Shown here in pieces: positions 36,810-45,845 of a stretch of DNA of 64,000 nt. The DNA comes from Hyphomicrobium_A sp963776675 (lineage in GTDB: Bacteria; Pseudomonadota; Alphaproteobacteria; Rhizobiales; Hyphomicrobiaceae), in assembly GCA_963776675.1 (NCBI GenBank), contig CAVZNR010000047.1, positions 1 to 64,000 of the forward strand. The letters run 5' to 3'. Each line of letters starts with the position of its first letter. Positions within the stretch are counted from its first letter, which is position 1. Made by a program: the position numbers and the translations under genes. Under the pieces are notes generated by a model, which did not search any database, was not told the DNA's origin, and saw nothing but the letters and a program-made list of their open reading frames with translations.

Positions 36810-38664
36810 TCAAGGCGCTGATGGCTCGTCGCCGTTCGGCGGTCGCCGGGCCGCGAACCACAGGATCGCGAAGCCAATCACCGCCGAGATGACGGAGGCT
36901 CCGAACACGGCGATTTTGGCGGCGGAGAAGTCGGCTGCGTCCGGGAACGACTGGCCGGCGATGAACAGCGACATGGTGAAGCCGATGCCGGCCAGCGCGC
37001 CCGCGCCGGCGAGCTGGGCGCCAGGAGTAATCGGCGGGCTTTGTCGCCAGGCCGAGCCGCACGGCGAGCGCCGAAGCGGAGATCATGCCCAGCGGCTTGC
37101 CGATCACGAGGCCCGTGGCAATCGCCAGCATGAGCAACTCGTGTCCGGCCATCAGCTCGAAGCTCATGGATACGCCGGCATTGGCGAGGGCGAACAGCGG
37201 AAGAATGACGTAGCTCGACCTGGCGCCCGCGTGCCGAAGCAGGCGGTCGGCCGGGAATTCGATGCGATCGAAAATGGCGTCGATGGCCCGCAGGACGGGA
37301 ATGGAGGGACCGTGCCGCAGCACCTCCTCGCCGCGGTGCCCCTCGGCCGCGACGAGGGTCGAAAGCTGGGTGGTCAGCGTTTGGAGATCGGGCGGCGGGC
37401 GGGTCGGAATGAAAAGCGCGAGGACGACGCCCGCGAGCGTGGGGTGCAGGCCGCCTGCATACACGAACGCCCATAGCAGGATGCCGAGAAGGATGTAGGG
37501 CGAGACCCGGTAGACGTGCACCTTGTTGAGGAAGGCGAGCGCTGCCGTCACGGCAAGCGCCGCGGCGAGATACCCCCAGTCGAGGGCGCCGGAATAGAAC
37601 ACGGCGACCACGCAGATGGCGCCGATGTCATCGACGATGGCGGCCGCAGTCAGGAAGATGCGCAGCTCGATGGGCACGCGCGAGCCCATCATCACGATCA
37701 GCGCCACCGCGAATGCGGTGTCGGTCGCCATGGGAATGCCCCAGCCATGGGCCAACGGGCCGGTGGGAAGCACCAGCGCATAGAGTGCCGCCGGCGCGGC
37801 CATGCCGCCGATGGCGGCGGCAACGGGCAGCGCGCCCGAGCGCCAGCTTGCCAGCCGCCCGACGGTGAACTCGCGTTTTATTTCCAGCCCCACCACCAGG
37901 AAGAAGACGGTGAGCAACCCGTCGTTGACCCAATGGCGCAGGCTCATGGCGAAGCCGGAAGAGCCGACGGTCAGGCCGAGCTTTTGCTCCCAGAACGCCT
38001 CGAAATCGGCGCCCATCCCGGAATTGGTGATGGCAATGGCGATGACGGTGGCGAGCAGCAGCAGCACGCCTGCGGAGGGGCCCCAGCCGGCGAAGTCGAG
38101 GGCTGCGGCGCGGACGCGATGGCCCAGCCTGCCGAGCATGGCATCGGAGAACGAGCTCTCGTCCCACGGGCCGTCGTAGCGGCGCCCGTTGATGAAGAAC
38201 GTCGGCGTAATGAGGACGCCGCTCGCATGAGAGCTGCGCTCGTCGGCATCGACGCGCTGCCTGGCGTGCGCGACGAGCCCGGTCGCGGGACCGGTGGACG
38301 CGGGCACGGGGACCTTGAGATCGGCGGCGACGACGTCGAGGTCTTCCTCGGTGAGCGTTTCCGAGCGCGACATCAGCTTGATGTGCGCGTCCCAGAAGGT
38401 TTCCGCATCCGGCGCGCATTCGACCAGGATGGCGGCGCGGCGCGCGAGGCCGTTGTCGCGCAGCGGCCGATGACGAAAGACATAGCGCAGACGGTCGCCG
38501 AGTTGATCGCGGACATCGGCGATGTGCTCGTTGGCCGCGCGGCAGTACGGGCAGGCATAGCTGCCGTACTCGACAAGGGTGATGGGTGCGCCGTCGGGGC
38601 CGAGAACGTGGTCGTCGGAGCTCACAGGCCGGTCAAGCCGGTTGGTTCGACTGGTCTCGCTCAA
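36810..38664 (-). CDS. nhaA: DsbA/thioredoxin-fold + NhaA Na+/H+ antiporter fusion, 3' frameshift
   Basis: Residues 1-185 are a DsbA-like domain with GSYACPYCRAA (CPYC) and a cis-Pro motif GVLITPTFFINGRRYDGPW. Residues 195 to the end are NhaA: LTVFFLVVGLEIKREFTVG, IPMATDTAFAVALIVMMG (the Asp pair region) and IVDDIGAICVVAVFYSG. Near 37018 the frame shifts. The continuation AGALAGIGFTMSLFIAGQSF, then AAKIAVFGASVISAVIGFAI, stops at 36810, giving about 618 aa. The unrepaired frame runs on as non-conserved Arg-rich sequence. Likely role: inner-membrane Na+/H+ exchange for pH homeostasis, with a thiol-redox domain. It ends 31 bp before the uvrB start. Confidence 0.88.
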
Positions 38665-38940
38665 TCGAGCCCCCTCTCGAGGTGGTACGGGCGGGCACGG
38701 CCGCGACGCTCATCCATATAGCGCGTCCCGGGGTTCGTCACCCGGTCAGGAAAGACCCGAAGGCGCGGGGTCGCGGCGTCTTGTCACTGGCGTTGGGGGG
38801 TGCGAGCGAGGGGCGCCGGAGAATGCCTCAAGCGGTTGGCAACCTTCCTCTTTGGAGCTCTCTAATCGCGATTGCTACCCATACCCCTGCCGTGCTGTCG
38901 TGGGAGTGTGCCTTTCGACTGTCCTCCGTCATGAGGTCCC

Positions 38941-40626
38941 ATGTCCGACACGCCAAAGACCGTCGATGCCCTCGAAGCACGCGGCCATCAGATGTTTCCC
39001 ACGCTGGCAACGCGTCGGAGATCGACCGGATCCGCCGGTTCGGGGCGGTTCGGACCTATGCTCCCGGAGAGGCGCTCATCAAGGTCGGCGAGCCGGGACA
39101 CGGCCTCACCATCATCCTGTCCGGCCATGTCGACATCTCGCAACAGGATACCTCGGGACAACGCAAGCTGATCGTCACCCATGCGCCGGGGTCGTTCATG
39201 GGCGAGCTGGCGCAGCTCGGCGGGCGTCCGGCCCTCGTCGACGCCTACGCCAAGGAGCCGGTGGAGGCGATCGTCATCCCGCCGGACAAGCTGAGGGCGC
39301 TGCTGATCTCCGAGGCGGAGCTGGGCGAACGCATCATGCGCGGGCTCATATTGCGCCGCGTCGGCCTCATCGAGGAGGGGGTCGGCGGGCCGGTCATTGT
39401 CGGGGCTGCTGGAAATGCCGACGTGCTGCGGCTTGCCAACTTTCTGTCCCGCAACGGCCAGCCGCACCAGCGGCTTGATCCGGAGACCGACTCGGCGGCC
39501 AGAGCGCTGATCGAGCGCTTCTAGCGTCGACCCGTGTCAGCTGCCGATCGTGCTCTGCCCGAACGGTCAGCTCCTGCGCAATCCCAGCGAGACCGATCTC
39601 GCCCGCTGCATCGGCCTGGTCGGCCCGATCGATCCGGACCGCGTGTACGACGTGGCGGTGGTCGGCGCGGGACCGTCCGGGCTCGCAACCGCGGTCTATG
39701 CAGGCTCCGAGGGGCTTGCCGTGCTCGTCCTCGACTGCCGTGCGTTCGGCGGTCAGGCGGGCGCCTCGGCGCGGATCGAGAACTACATGGGCTTTCCGAC
39801 GGGCATCAGCGGCATGGCCCTGATGGGGCGCGCCTACAGCCAGGCGCAGAAGTTCGGGGCCGAGATGGCAATTCCCGACGAGGTGGCCGGTCTGGAGGCG
39901 CCGAGCGATTCCAACAACGGTGGTTTCGTGCTGGCGCTCTCCAATGGAGAGCGCGTCAGCGCCCGCTCGGTCGTCATCGCCAGTGGCGCCCGCTACCGGC
40001 GGCTCGACGTCGAGAACCTGGAATCCTTCGAAGGCTCGAGCGTGCACTATTGGGCCTCGCCTCTCGAGGCGAAGCTGTGCGCGGGCCAGGAGGTCGCGCT
40101 GGTGGGCGGCGGCAATTCGGCGGGACAGGCCGCGGTCTATCTCGCAAGTCAAACCGCGAAGGTGTGGTTTCTGGTGCGGGGTGAGAGCCTGAGCGCAAGC
40201 ATGTCGCGCTATCTCGTCGACCGCATAACGGGACTGCCCAACGTCGAGGTGCTGACCAGCACGCAGGTCACCGCGCTTGAAGGAAGCGGCGGCATGTTGG
40301 AGGCGATCCGTTGGCGTAGCCGTGGGGACGCGTCCGAGGTGCGTCGGCCGCTGCGCCACCTGTTCCTTTTTATCGGGGCCGATCCCAACACCGATTGGCT
40401 TTCGGGATCCGGCATTGCCCTCGACCCCAAGGGGTTCGTGTTGACCGGGGCGGAGGCGGCGAGCGATCGTCGCCTGCAAGAGACGAGCCGCGCGGGCGTT
40501 TTCGCCGTCGGCGACGTACGGGCCGGATCGGTCAAGCGCGTGGCCGCTGCCGTCGGCGAGGGCGCGCAGGTGGTCGCGACGCTGCATCGGTATCTTGCTG
40601 CAAACGATCGGTTAGCCAACAGTTGA
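38941..40626 (+). CDS. Cyclic-nucleotide-binding + FAD oxidoreductase (TrxR-like) fusion, two frameshifts
   Basis: Begins MSDTPKTVDALEARGHQMFP. After a 1-nt break near 39010 it reads NASEIDRIRRFG, then a cyclic-nucleotide-binding domain (GEALIKVGEPGHGLTIILSG, GSFMGELAQLGGRPALVDAY). A thioredoxin/glutaredoxin-like segment is interrupted near 39525 by an extra base creating TAG. After it come QLPIVLCPNGQLLRNPSE and a complete TrxR-like flavoprotein (VAVVGAGPSGLATAVYAGSE, ALVGGGNSAGQAAVYLASQ, FAVGDVRAGSVKRVAAAVGE). The usual CxxC of thioredoxin reductase is absent (HYWASPLEAKLCAG at that site). Repaired length about 560 aa. Confidence 0.85.
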
Positions 40627-40719
40627 GGGAGCTCGCTGGCCGAGAGCGATTGCAGCCCCTAAATGATCAACACAGGCCACGCGCTGGTGTAGACTTCCCC
40701 ATGGCGTGAGGAGCGACAC

Positions 40720-40959
40720 ATGACCAAGATCATCTACGAGATTGTCGAGCACGACGGCGGTTGGGCGTACCGCGCCGACGGGGTGTACTCCGAGACCTTT
40801 GCCTCGCACGTCGAGGCTCGCAAAGCGGCCGAGCGCGCAGCAAGGGAGCAGGGCCTTCCCGGCGAGACGACGGACATTTCCTACGAGGACGACAAGGGCC
40901 GTTGGCACGACGAGGTATCGCCCGGCGACGATCGGCCTGAGACCGACGTCAAGGGCTGA
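40720..40959 (+). CDS. DUF2188-like small protein
   Basis: 79 aa; ATG after GAGGAG. Contains IYEIVEHDGGWAYRADGVYS and SHVEARKAAERAAREQG, the pattern of DUF2188-type proteins (a short beta-hairpin followed by a helix). The tail is acidic. Function unknown. It stands at the head of a run of small stress-type genes. Confidence 0.75.
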   Translation: MTKIIYEIVEHDGGWAYRADGVYSETFASHVEARKAAERAAREQGLPGETTDISYEDDKGRWHDEVSPGDDRPETDVKG

Positions 40960-41062
40960 GGGCCGCCTCGTTTGAGCGGACAGCGCGACTGGAACCTTGT
41001 CCTGTTCGCTGCGTTCTGATGAGCCCGCGCATGCGGGTCTCTTCATCGGAAGGATCACAGTC

Positions 41063-41278
41063 ATGGGCAGCACCACAGACAAGATCAAAGGCTACGCCAA
41101 CGAGGCCGCCGGCAACATCAAGCAGGGCGTCGGCAAGGTCGTCGGCTCGGAGAAGCTGCAGGTCAAAGGCGCCGCGCAGGAGCTCAAGGGCAACGCGCAG
41201 GTTGCCGTGGGCAAGACCAAGGAAGCCGTCAAGGACGGCGCCGACAAGGTTGCCGACGAGATCAACCGCAAGCTCTGA
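41063..41278 (+). CDS. CsbD-family stress protein
   Basis: 71 aa; AAGGA upstream of the ATG. Full CsbD pattern: STTDKIKGYANEAAGNIKQG, VGSEKLQVKGAAQELKG and TKEAVKDGADKVADEI. Small, highly charged, mostly disordered proteins of this family are induced by general stress in Hyphomicrobiales. A terminator follows. Confidence 0.9.
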   Translation: MGSTTDKIKGYANEAAGNIKQGVGKVVGSEKLQVKGAAQELKGNAQVAVGKTKEAVKDGADKVADEINRKL

Positions 41279-41312
41279 TACGCGCCTAATCCACACTATG
41301 CCACGCCAACGC

Positions 41313-41339
41313 AAAGGCCGGTCGTCGCGACCGGCCTTT
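41313..41339. terminator. Strong bidirectional terminator
   Basis: Perfect 12-bp stem AAAGGCCGGTCG/CGACCGGCCTTT with a 3-nt loop. It lies between csbD (ends 41278) and the convergent gene ending at 41367, with T/A flanks on both strands. Confidence 0.85.
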
Positions 41340-41366
41340 GTCGTGTCGGAGCGCGCATGTCGCGAG

Positions 41367-42578
41367 CTACTCCCCGCGCCCTGCCGCCTCGTCGAACGCC
41401 GCCGCCAGCTCATGGGCGCCAGCCAGCTGCGCCTCCTGTTCCATCTTGGCATCCGTCGCCGCGATCAGTTTTGCGACCGTGTTGTTGCGGATCGCCACCG
41501 GGTTGCGCTCATAGCCACGCTGCTGGAAGAAGTTCGAGGTGGGCACCTTCTCGCGCATCGCTTGCGGCATCAGCACCATGTCGATGCCGTTGCCGTCACC
41601 CGTCAGGTTCATCATCTCGAGCTCGGCGGCGGCGAGCTGCGCCTTGTAGCCGTTGCGCCTGGCGAACTTGACCGAGTCCAACAGCTTCTGCACCTGCAAG
41701 AGCGGCCCAATATCGATGTCGAGGTTCAAGGCGTGCACGGCCTGGCCGCGTTCGGTCTTGGCGAGCTGGTCGTGCACGTACCAGTCGTTGCGTACCGAGC
41801 GGGTGAAGCGGATCATTTTCGCTAGAGCGGCGATCTTGTCCTCGAGTGAGGCCCGGCGCGCGGCGCCGGCGCCCTTGGCCTTGGCACGCAAGGCGGCCAG
41901 ATACGTGTCGCCGTTTTCGGCCACCAGCCCGATGCTGTTGGTCGTCAAGAGCTGGTTGTAGCCGAGCGCGGTGGAGATGGCGCGCTCGCTGGGGCGGCCG
42001 TACTCGAGCCCGGCCTGCACGTCGTGCTTGCCGTTGCCGGTTGCCTCGAAGCTGTAGATCTTGACGCACGCCCGCTTTCCAAGTCCCGCCGCCGTAGCCG
42101 CCCTGGCGTAGGCGCGCTTGAAGTCGATCTCGCGCCGCGGCGGCTCGGGCGTGAAGCCGAAGTGCGCCTTGGCCTGCTGCAGGAAGTCGGCGACGACAGG
42201 AATGGGCCGGGGCTTGCGCTCGGCCTCGGGGTCGCGCGGCTCCGGTGGTCCGGTGTAGAGCGGGGGCTGCTGGAGCACGTAGTCTTGGAGCGTGATCGTG
42301 TGGCCGCCGGCGCGCTTGCGCCGGCGCTTGGTGCGCGTGGCGCTGATCGTTTTCCAATAGGGACCGGCGATCCTCTGGTAGGCGCGGCGCGCCTTCTCGT
42401 AGGCGGCGAGCTCCTTACGGTAGCGCGCGATGCGCGCCTTGAGATCCTGGGAGTCCGCTTCGGCAGCCTGAGCAGAAGCGAGATGTGGGGCGGATGCCGT
42501 CATGACGATCAACGCGGCGCAGGCCAGCGCCGTCGCGCCGATTCCGGCGTGTCTCAGATGCATTGCCGTGCTGCGCAT
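41367..42578 (-). CDS. Exported hypothetical protein, possibly lysozyme-like
   Basis: 403 aa. Signal peptide (about residues 10-38, ending ASAQAAE), a coiled-coil (DLKARIARYRKELAAYEKAR), a basic/Pro-rich linker, then a domain of about 270 residues. The segment IYSFEATGNGKHDVQAGLEY followed by AISTALGYNQLLTTNSIGL resembles the Glu-containing core of lytic transglycosylases, but I cannot confirm the fold. The C-terminal part is helical (MRFTRSVRNDWYVHDQLAKT-like helices). No operon partner. Confidence 0.65.
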   Translation of the reverse strand: MRSTAMHLRHAGIGATALACAALIVMTASAPHLASAQAAEADSQDLKARIARYRKELAAYEKARRAYQRIAGPYWKTISATRTKRRRKRAGGHTITLQDYVLQQPPLYTGPPEPRDPEAERKPRPIPVVADFLQQAKAHFGFTPEPPRREIDFKRAYARAATAAGLGKRACVKIYSFEATGNGKHDVQAGLEYGRPSERAISTALGYNQLLTTNSIGLVAENGDTYLAALRAKAKGAGAARRASLEDKIAALAKMIRFTRSVRNDWYVHDQLAKTERGQAVHALNLDIDIGPLLQVQKLLDSVKFARRNGYKAQLAAAELEMMNLTGDGNGIDMVLMPQAMREKVPTSNFFQQRGYERNPVAIRNNTVAKLIAATDAKMEQEAQLAGAHELAAAFDEAAGRGE

Positions 42579-42665
42579 GCCGTCCCCGCTGCAGAGCCGG
42601 CGACCGCGCCAGCGGGAGCCAACATAGGCACCGCTTTAGCCCATTTCACGGCGTCGCGTGCCGGC

Positions 42666-43037
42666 CTAGTGCAGCGCGGGGCGTCGGAGCACCGATACCT
42701 GATCGCTCTGCTCCTGAAGCTCCCGCCCCAGGGCTTCTGCGACCTCGACCCCCAGGCCGTACGGAGCCTCGCCGTCGAAACGGATCAGCACCATGCGCTC
42801 GGCCAGGGCGTATCCGACCTCGAACTCCTGCGGGATGCGCGTAAAGTCGGGACCGGCAGCGTCGCTGTTGGTCCCGGCGAGCAATTCCAGCACGGGAATG
42901 AGATCGACGGCCATCCTGCTTGGAATGCTGACGGTGTGCTTTTCCCCGCGCGCGTCCACGAAGGTCAGCTCGAATCGGTGTCGGTCGTCCGTTACGCTGG
43001 TCTCCACCAGCGTCTGTGCGGTGATCGTGCTCATCAT
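42666..43037 (-). CDS. Hypothetical protein
   Basis: About 123 aa from the tandem ATGs at 43037/43034, just after GGGGGG. The N-terminal half is beta-rich (RHRFELTFVDARGEKHTVSI, PSRMAVDLIPVLELL). The second half has FTRIPQEFEVGYALAERMVL and a helix VEVAEALGRELQEQSDQVS. No signal peptide and no family recognised. The tandem start makes the exact N-terminus uncertain by one residue. Confidence 0.65.
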   Translation of the reverse strand: MMSTITAQTLVETSVTDDRHRFELTFVDARGEKHTVSIPSRMAVDLIPVLELLAGTNSDAAGPDFTRIPQEFEVGYALAERMVLIRFDGEAPYGLGVEVAEALGRELQEQSDQVSVLRRPALH

Positions 43038-43147
43038 CAAACCCCCCATCGGTTCAACGACGAGCATTGTGGTCCTTGAGTCGGCGGCTAACAAGTTGCT
43101 TGGGCGGTAAAAATCCAATTCGGGGCATTTTGGTGCCGAGGTGCAGT

Positions 43148-43172
43148 GACGCGGCCGCAGTGCGGCCGCGTC
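43148..43172. terminator. Perfect hairpin downstream of the second CsbD gene
   Basis: GACGCGGCCGCA and TGCGGCCGCGTC form a 12-bp inverted repeat about 20 bp after the CsbD stop. The T-run lies only on the plus-strand side. Confidence 0.5.
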
Positions 43173-43190
43173 TTTGGGCGTCCCCGCGCC

Positions 43191-43388
43191 TTAAGAGCGG
43201 TTCAGCCAGTCGTCGACCTCCTGCTTGATCTTGTCCTTGCCGTAGCCGTAGCGCGCCTGAATCTTGCCCTCGAGCTGCTGGCGGTTGCCGTCGATCTGGG
43301 CAAGATCGTCGTCCGTCAGCTTGCCCCACTGCTGCTTCACCTTGCCGGTGAACTGCTTCCAGTTTCCTTCAACACGATCCCAGTTCAT
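43191..43388 (-). CDS. CsbD-family protein, YjbJ-like
   Basis: 65 aa, starting MNWDRVEGNWKQFTGKVKQQ (GAGGAG upstream) with WGKLTDDDLAQIDGNRQQLE and YGYGKDKIKQEVDDWLNRS, the full YjbJ/CsbD pattern. It differs in subtype from the csbD-like gene at 41063 (Trp-rich and acidic versus Ala/Lys-rich). A general stress-induced cytoplasmic protein of unknown mechanism. Transcribed divergently from the small exported peptide at 43561. Confidence 0.92.
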   Translation of the reverse strand: MNWDRVEGNWKQFTGKVKQQWGKLTDDDLAQIDGNRQQLEGKIQARYGYGKDKIKQEVDDWLNRS

Positions 43389-43560
43389 TGCGAACACTCC
43401 TCGGTTGTTGGGGTCTGAGCGCAGCAAACGTGCCGGCGAGCAAGGCGTTCCCGAGGTCTCGGTGAGCCCGGCTCGGAGCGGCGGAGGGAGAGTGCGCGCG
43501 GAACCAAATGAGCGCCGCGCAAGTTCAGGATCATCGCTAACAAAGCGTAAGGAGACGGTC

Positions 43561-43725
43561 ATGAAGGAGCTTGTTGTCGGTCTCGCCATGGCCCTCGTGG
43601 CTGCCGTCGCGGTGCCCACTTTGTCGCAGACGTCGATCGCATCCCAGCTCTCGTCGCAGCCCGAGGCGTCCGGCGCGGGAGATCAGGTGATCATGCGCCG
43701 CCCGCCGATTGGGGACGACCGCTAG
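43561..43725 (+). CDS. Small exported peptide
   Basis: 54 aa; strong TAAGGAGA before the ATG. Signal-like N-terminus (MKELVVGLAMALVAAVAVPT), a Ser/Gln-rich middle and a C-terminus IMRRPPIGDDR. No family recognised. The good ribosome site and signal peptide support it. Confidence 0.5.
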   Translation: MKELVVGLAMALVAAVAVPTLSQTSIASQLSSQPEASGAGDQVIMRRPPIGDDR

Positions 43726-43791
43726 GATTTGGTCCCTGCGTCCGAGGAACCAATGCGCCGCTGGCCGGTTGGTCTCCAAGGAGGATGCACC

Positions 43792-43962
43792 ATGCCCAAG
43801 ATTTCCATCGGCCCGCGACCCGGCACCGGCCCCAAGATGCCGCACCAGTTTCCGGGAAAACCCGATCCGACCGAGCCCGGCACCCGCCCGCCGGCCAAAG
43901 GCGATCCCGCCTACAATCCGGACGTGGTGCCGGCGCCGCCGAAGCGGCCCCCGCAGCGCTGA
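43792..43962 (+). CDS. Small Pro-rich protein
   Basis: 56 aa; AAGGAGG 7 bp before the ATG. Sequence dominated by Pro, Gly and Lys (SIGPRPGTGPKMPHQFPGKP, VVPAPPKRPPQR). Probably disordered and cytoplasmic. Stops 5 bp before the convergent YaiI gene end. Confidence 0.5.
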   Translation: MPKISIGPRPGTGPKMPHQFPGKPDPTEPGTRPPAKGDPAYNPDVVPAPPKRPPQR

Positions 43963-43966
43963 CGCG

Positions 43967-44431
43967 CTAGGGGCGCAGGCTGCGCTGCACCGCTTCCTCC
44001 AGCGCCTGTAAAAAGCGGGAGCGGTCCGCCCTCGTAAAGCTTGCGTTGTAACCCTTGCTTTCGCCGGTCTCGCGCAAATGCGCCGACAGCTCGCGCATGG
44101 CCAGCGCCATGCCGATGCCGGCCTGCGTAAACGGCTTGCCGGTCGGACCGATCGCCTGCGCGCCCTGCTTCAGGCAGCGCGATGCGAGCGGGATGTCGGC
44201 CGTCACCGCGATGTCGCGCGCGCCGATGCGCTCCGCGATCCAGTCGTCGGCGGCGTCGGGTCCCTCCGCCACCACGACGCGCTTGATCAGCGGCCCTTCG
44301 GGCAGCCGCATGAACGCGTTCGACACGAAGTGGATATCCAGCCCGTGCCGCTCGGCGACGCGCACGGCCTCCTCCTTCACGGGGCAGGCGTCGGCATCGA
44401 CGTAGATTGTCGGCAGCGCGGTTTCAGGCAT
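43967..44431 (-). CDS. yaiI: YaiI/YqxD family protein (DUF188)
   Basis: 154 aa, full family length. Signature IYVDADACPVKEEAVRVAER at the N-terminus, then DDWIAERIGARDIAVTADIP and LASRCLKQGAQAIGPTGKPF. YaiI proteins have a PIN-like nuclease fold with conserved Asp residues (Asp in VDADA and TADIPLA), but the biochemical function is unproven. Confidence 0.93.
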   Translation of the reverse strand: MPETALPTIYVDADACPVKEEAVRVAERHGLDIHFVSNAFMRLPEGPLIKRVVVAEGPDAADDWIAERIGARDIAVTADIPLASRCLKQGAQAIGPTGKPFTQAGIGMALAMRELSAHLRETGESKGYNASFTRADRSRFLQALEEAVQRSLRP

Positions 44432-44477
44432 CGGCGAGTTATGGCGCGGCGGCGCTACGAGGGCAAATCATGCCTCG

Positions 44478-45231
44478 TCAGCCGATGGCGTCCGATAGCA
44501 GCCTTTGCAGCCGCGGATCGTCCACGGCCGGCAGGGCGCCCTCGATGCGCGCCGCAACCTTGGGGCGCAGGAGGAACGCGCCGATCGCGTCGGCGGCGGC
44601 GATGTGGGCGTCCTTGTCCGCGAGGAAGGCCGAATGCAGATACGGGCGCCCGCGCCGCGTTGCCAGCTGTCTGCGCAGCGACGCCATGTGAATCGCGGCC
44701 GCAGGATCTGCCGCCGCGTCCCAGGCGGCAAGCATGCGCTCGATATCGCCGTCGGCCGTTATGCGCGAGCGTCAGCACGTCGACGAGGTCGAACGAGAGC
44801 CGCCACCCGACGGGCCAAAGCGACAGCTCGAGCCGCGCCAGGCTCGCAACGAGCAGCGCATCGAAGAACATGTCCAGCAACGCCACCTCCTCGCCCGGCC
44901 ACTTTTTGCGCCAGTTCGCATAGGCGAGCCGGCGCAGGCAGATATCGAGGCCCAGGTGGTCGGGAGGATCGTTGCGCGCGATGAGCTCCAGATAGCGCGG
45001 CAGGAAATGGCGCATCTCGCGCGCCACCGCGTCGTCCCACCCGTGCGCGGAGTTGGTGTATTCGGCCAGGAGCTCGGCGGGTGTCTCGCGCAGCGGCGTC
45101 GCAAGCAGCGCGCGCTCGCTGTCGTCGCTCATGCAGCAGTCGCAATGGCAGACGGTGAGCGGGGCGACGAGCTTGTAGCGCGCGAAGGCGTCGTACGACT
45201 CCTCGATGATCGCCTGCAGCTCCGGCGTCAT
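44478..45231 (-). CDS. Conserved hypothetical protein with CxCxxC motif, frameshifted
   Basis: Starts MTPELQAIIEESYDAFARYK. A CHCDCC cluster (about residues 28-33) could bind metal or an Fe-S cluster. Helical segments follow (REMRHFLPRYLELIARNDPP, DMFFDALLVASLARLELSL). Near 44755 the frame shifts and coding resumes as DGDIERMLAAWDAAADPAAA and HIAAADAIGAFLLRPKVAAR, stopping at 44478; repaired length about 250 aa. Similar proteins are annotated only as hypothetical. Downstream neighbour is YaiI. Confidence 0.7.
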
Positions 45232-45379
45232 GGCACGGCCCCCGCTCTGCGTTGGGATAGACGGAAAGCCTTAGATCCATAGGCCGCATCGGGCTGTTCC
45301 CTGCGGCACAGGCGAGGGCAGGAGGTGCTGCTAGACAGCTCGGCCGCCGATGGGGCGGCGCCACCATCGCTGGATCCTC

Positions 45380-45748
45380 ATGTCCGTTTCCGCCTCCGGC
45401 ATCCCCAACGTGCGTGCCCGTCGCCGGCCCGAGCCGCGCCCTGCCGGTACGCCCTTGGCCGACTCCGCTATCGCTCATATCGACGAGCGTTCCGGCACCG
45501 TTTCCGGCGTCACGCTCGTGCGCTGCATCGGCGCCGCCATCGCGTTGCCGGGTCTCATCGCGCTCGCCGCCAGTCTCTATCTGCTCGGCGCGCGTCAGGC
45601 CGATGTCGCCAGCGCGCTGGTCGGAATTGTCGTGGGGGCGCAGTTCGCCGCCGTCGGCTTGGGCATTTTCAGGTTCGCCTACCTGGCCGGTCCGGTCGAC
45701 GCCGCGCAGCAAGCGGATTTCCACGCGCGTCGCGCGCACGACCTGTGA
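45380..45748 (+). CDS. Small membrane protein, first member of a tandem pair
   Basis: 122 aa from the ATG at 45380. An Arg/Pro-rich N-terminal 45 residues precede two membrane helices (VRCIGAAIALPGLIALAASL and VGIVVGAQFAAVGLGIFRFA), ending LAGPVDAAQQADFHARRA. The following pseudogene starts with a related sequence, including its upstream leader (GGCACAGGCG...TGCTAGACA...GGCCGCC). This indicates a tandem duplication of about 470 bp. Function unknown. Confidence 0.6.
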   Translation: MSVSASGIPNVRARRRPEPRPAGTPLADSAIAHIDERSGTVSGVTLVRCIGAAIALPGLIALAASLYLLGARQADVASALVGIVVGAQFAAVGLGIFRFAYLAGPVDAAQQADFHARRAHDL

Positions 45749-45845
45749 CGTCGGCGCCGGCGGTTCCCTTCGGCACAGGCGCGTATCGAGCGAGCTGCTA
45801 GACACCCCGGCCGCCAATAAGGCGATGCGAAAACGTGAGGGCTTC

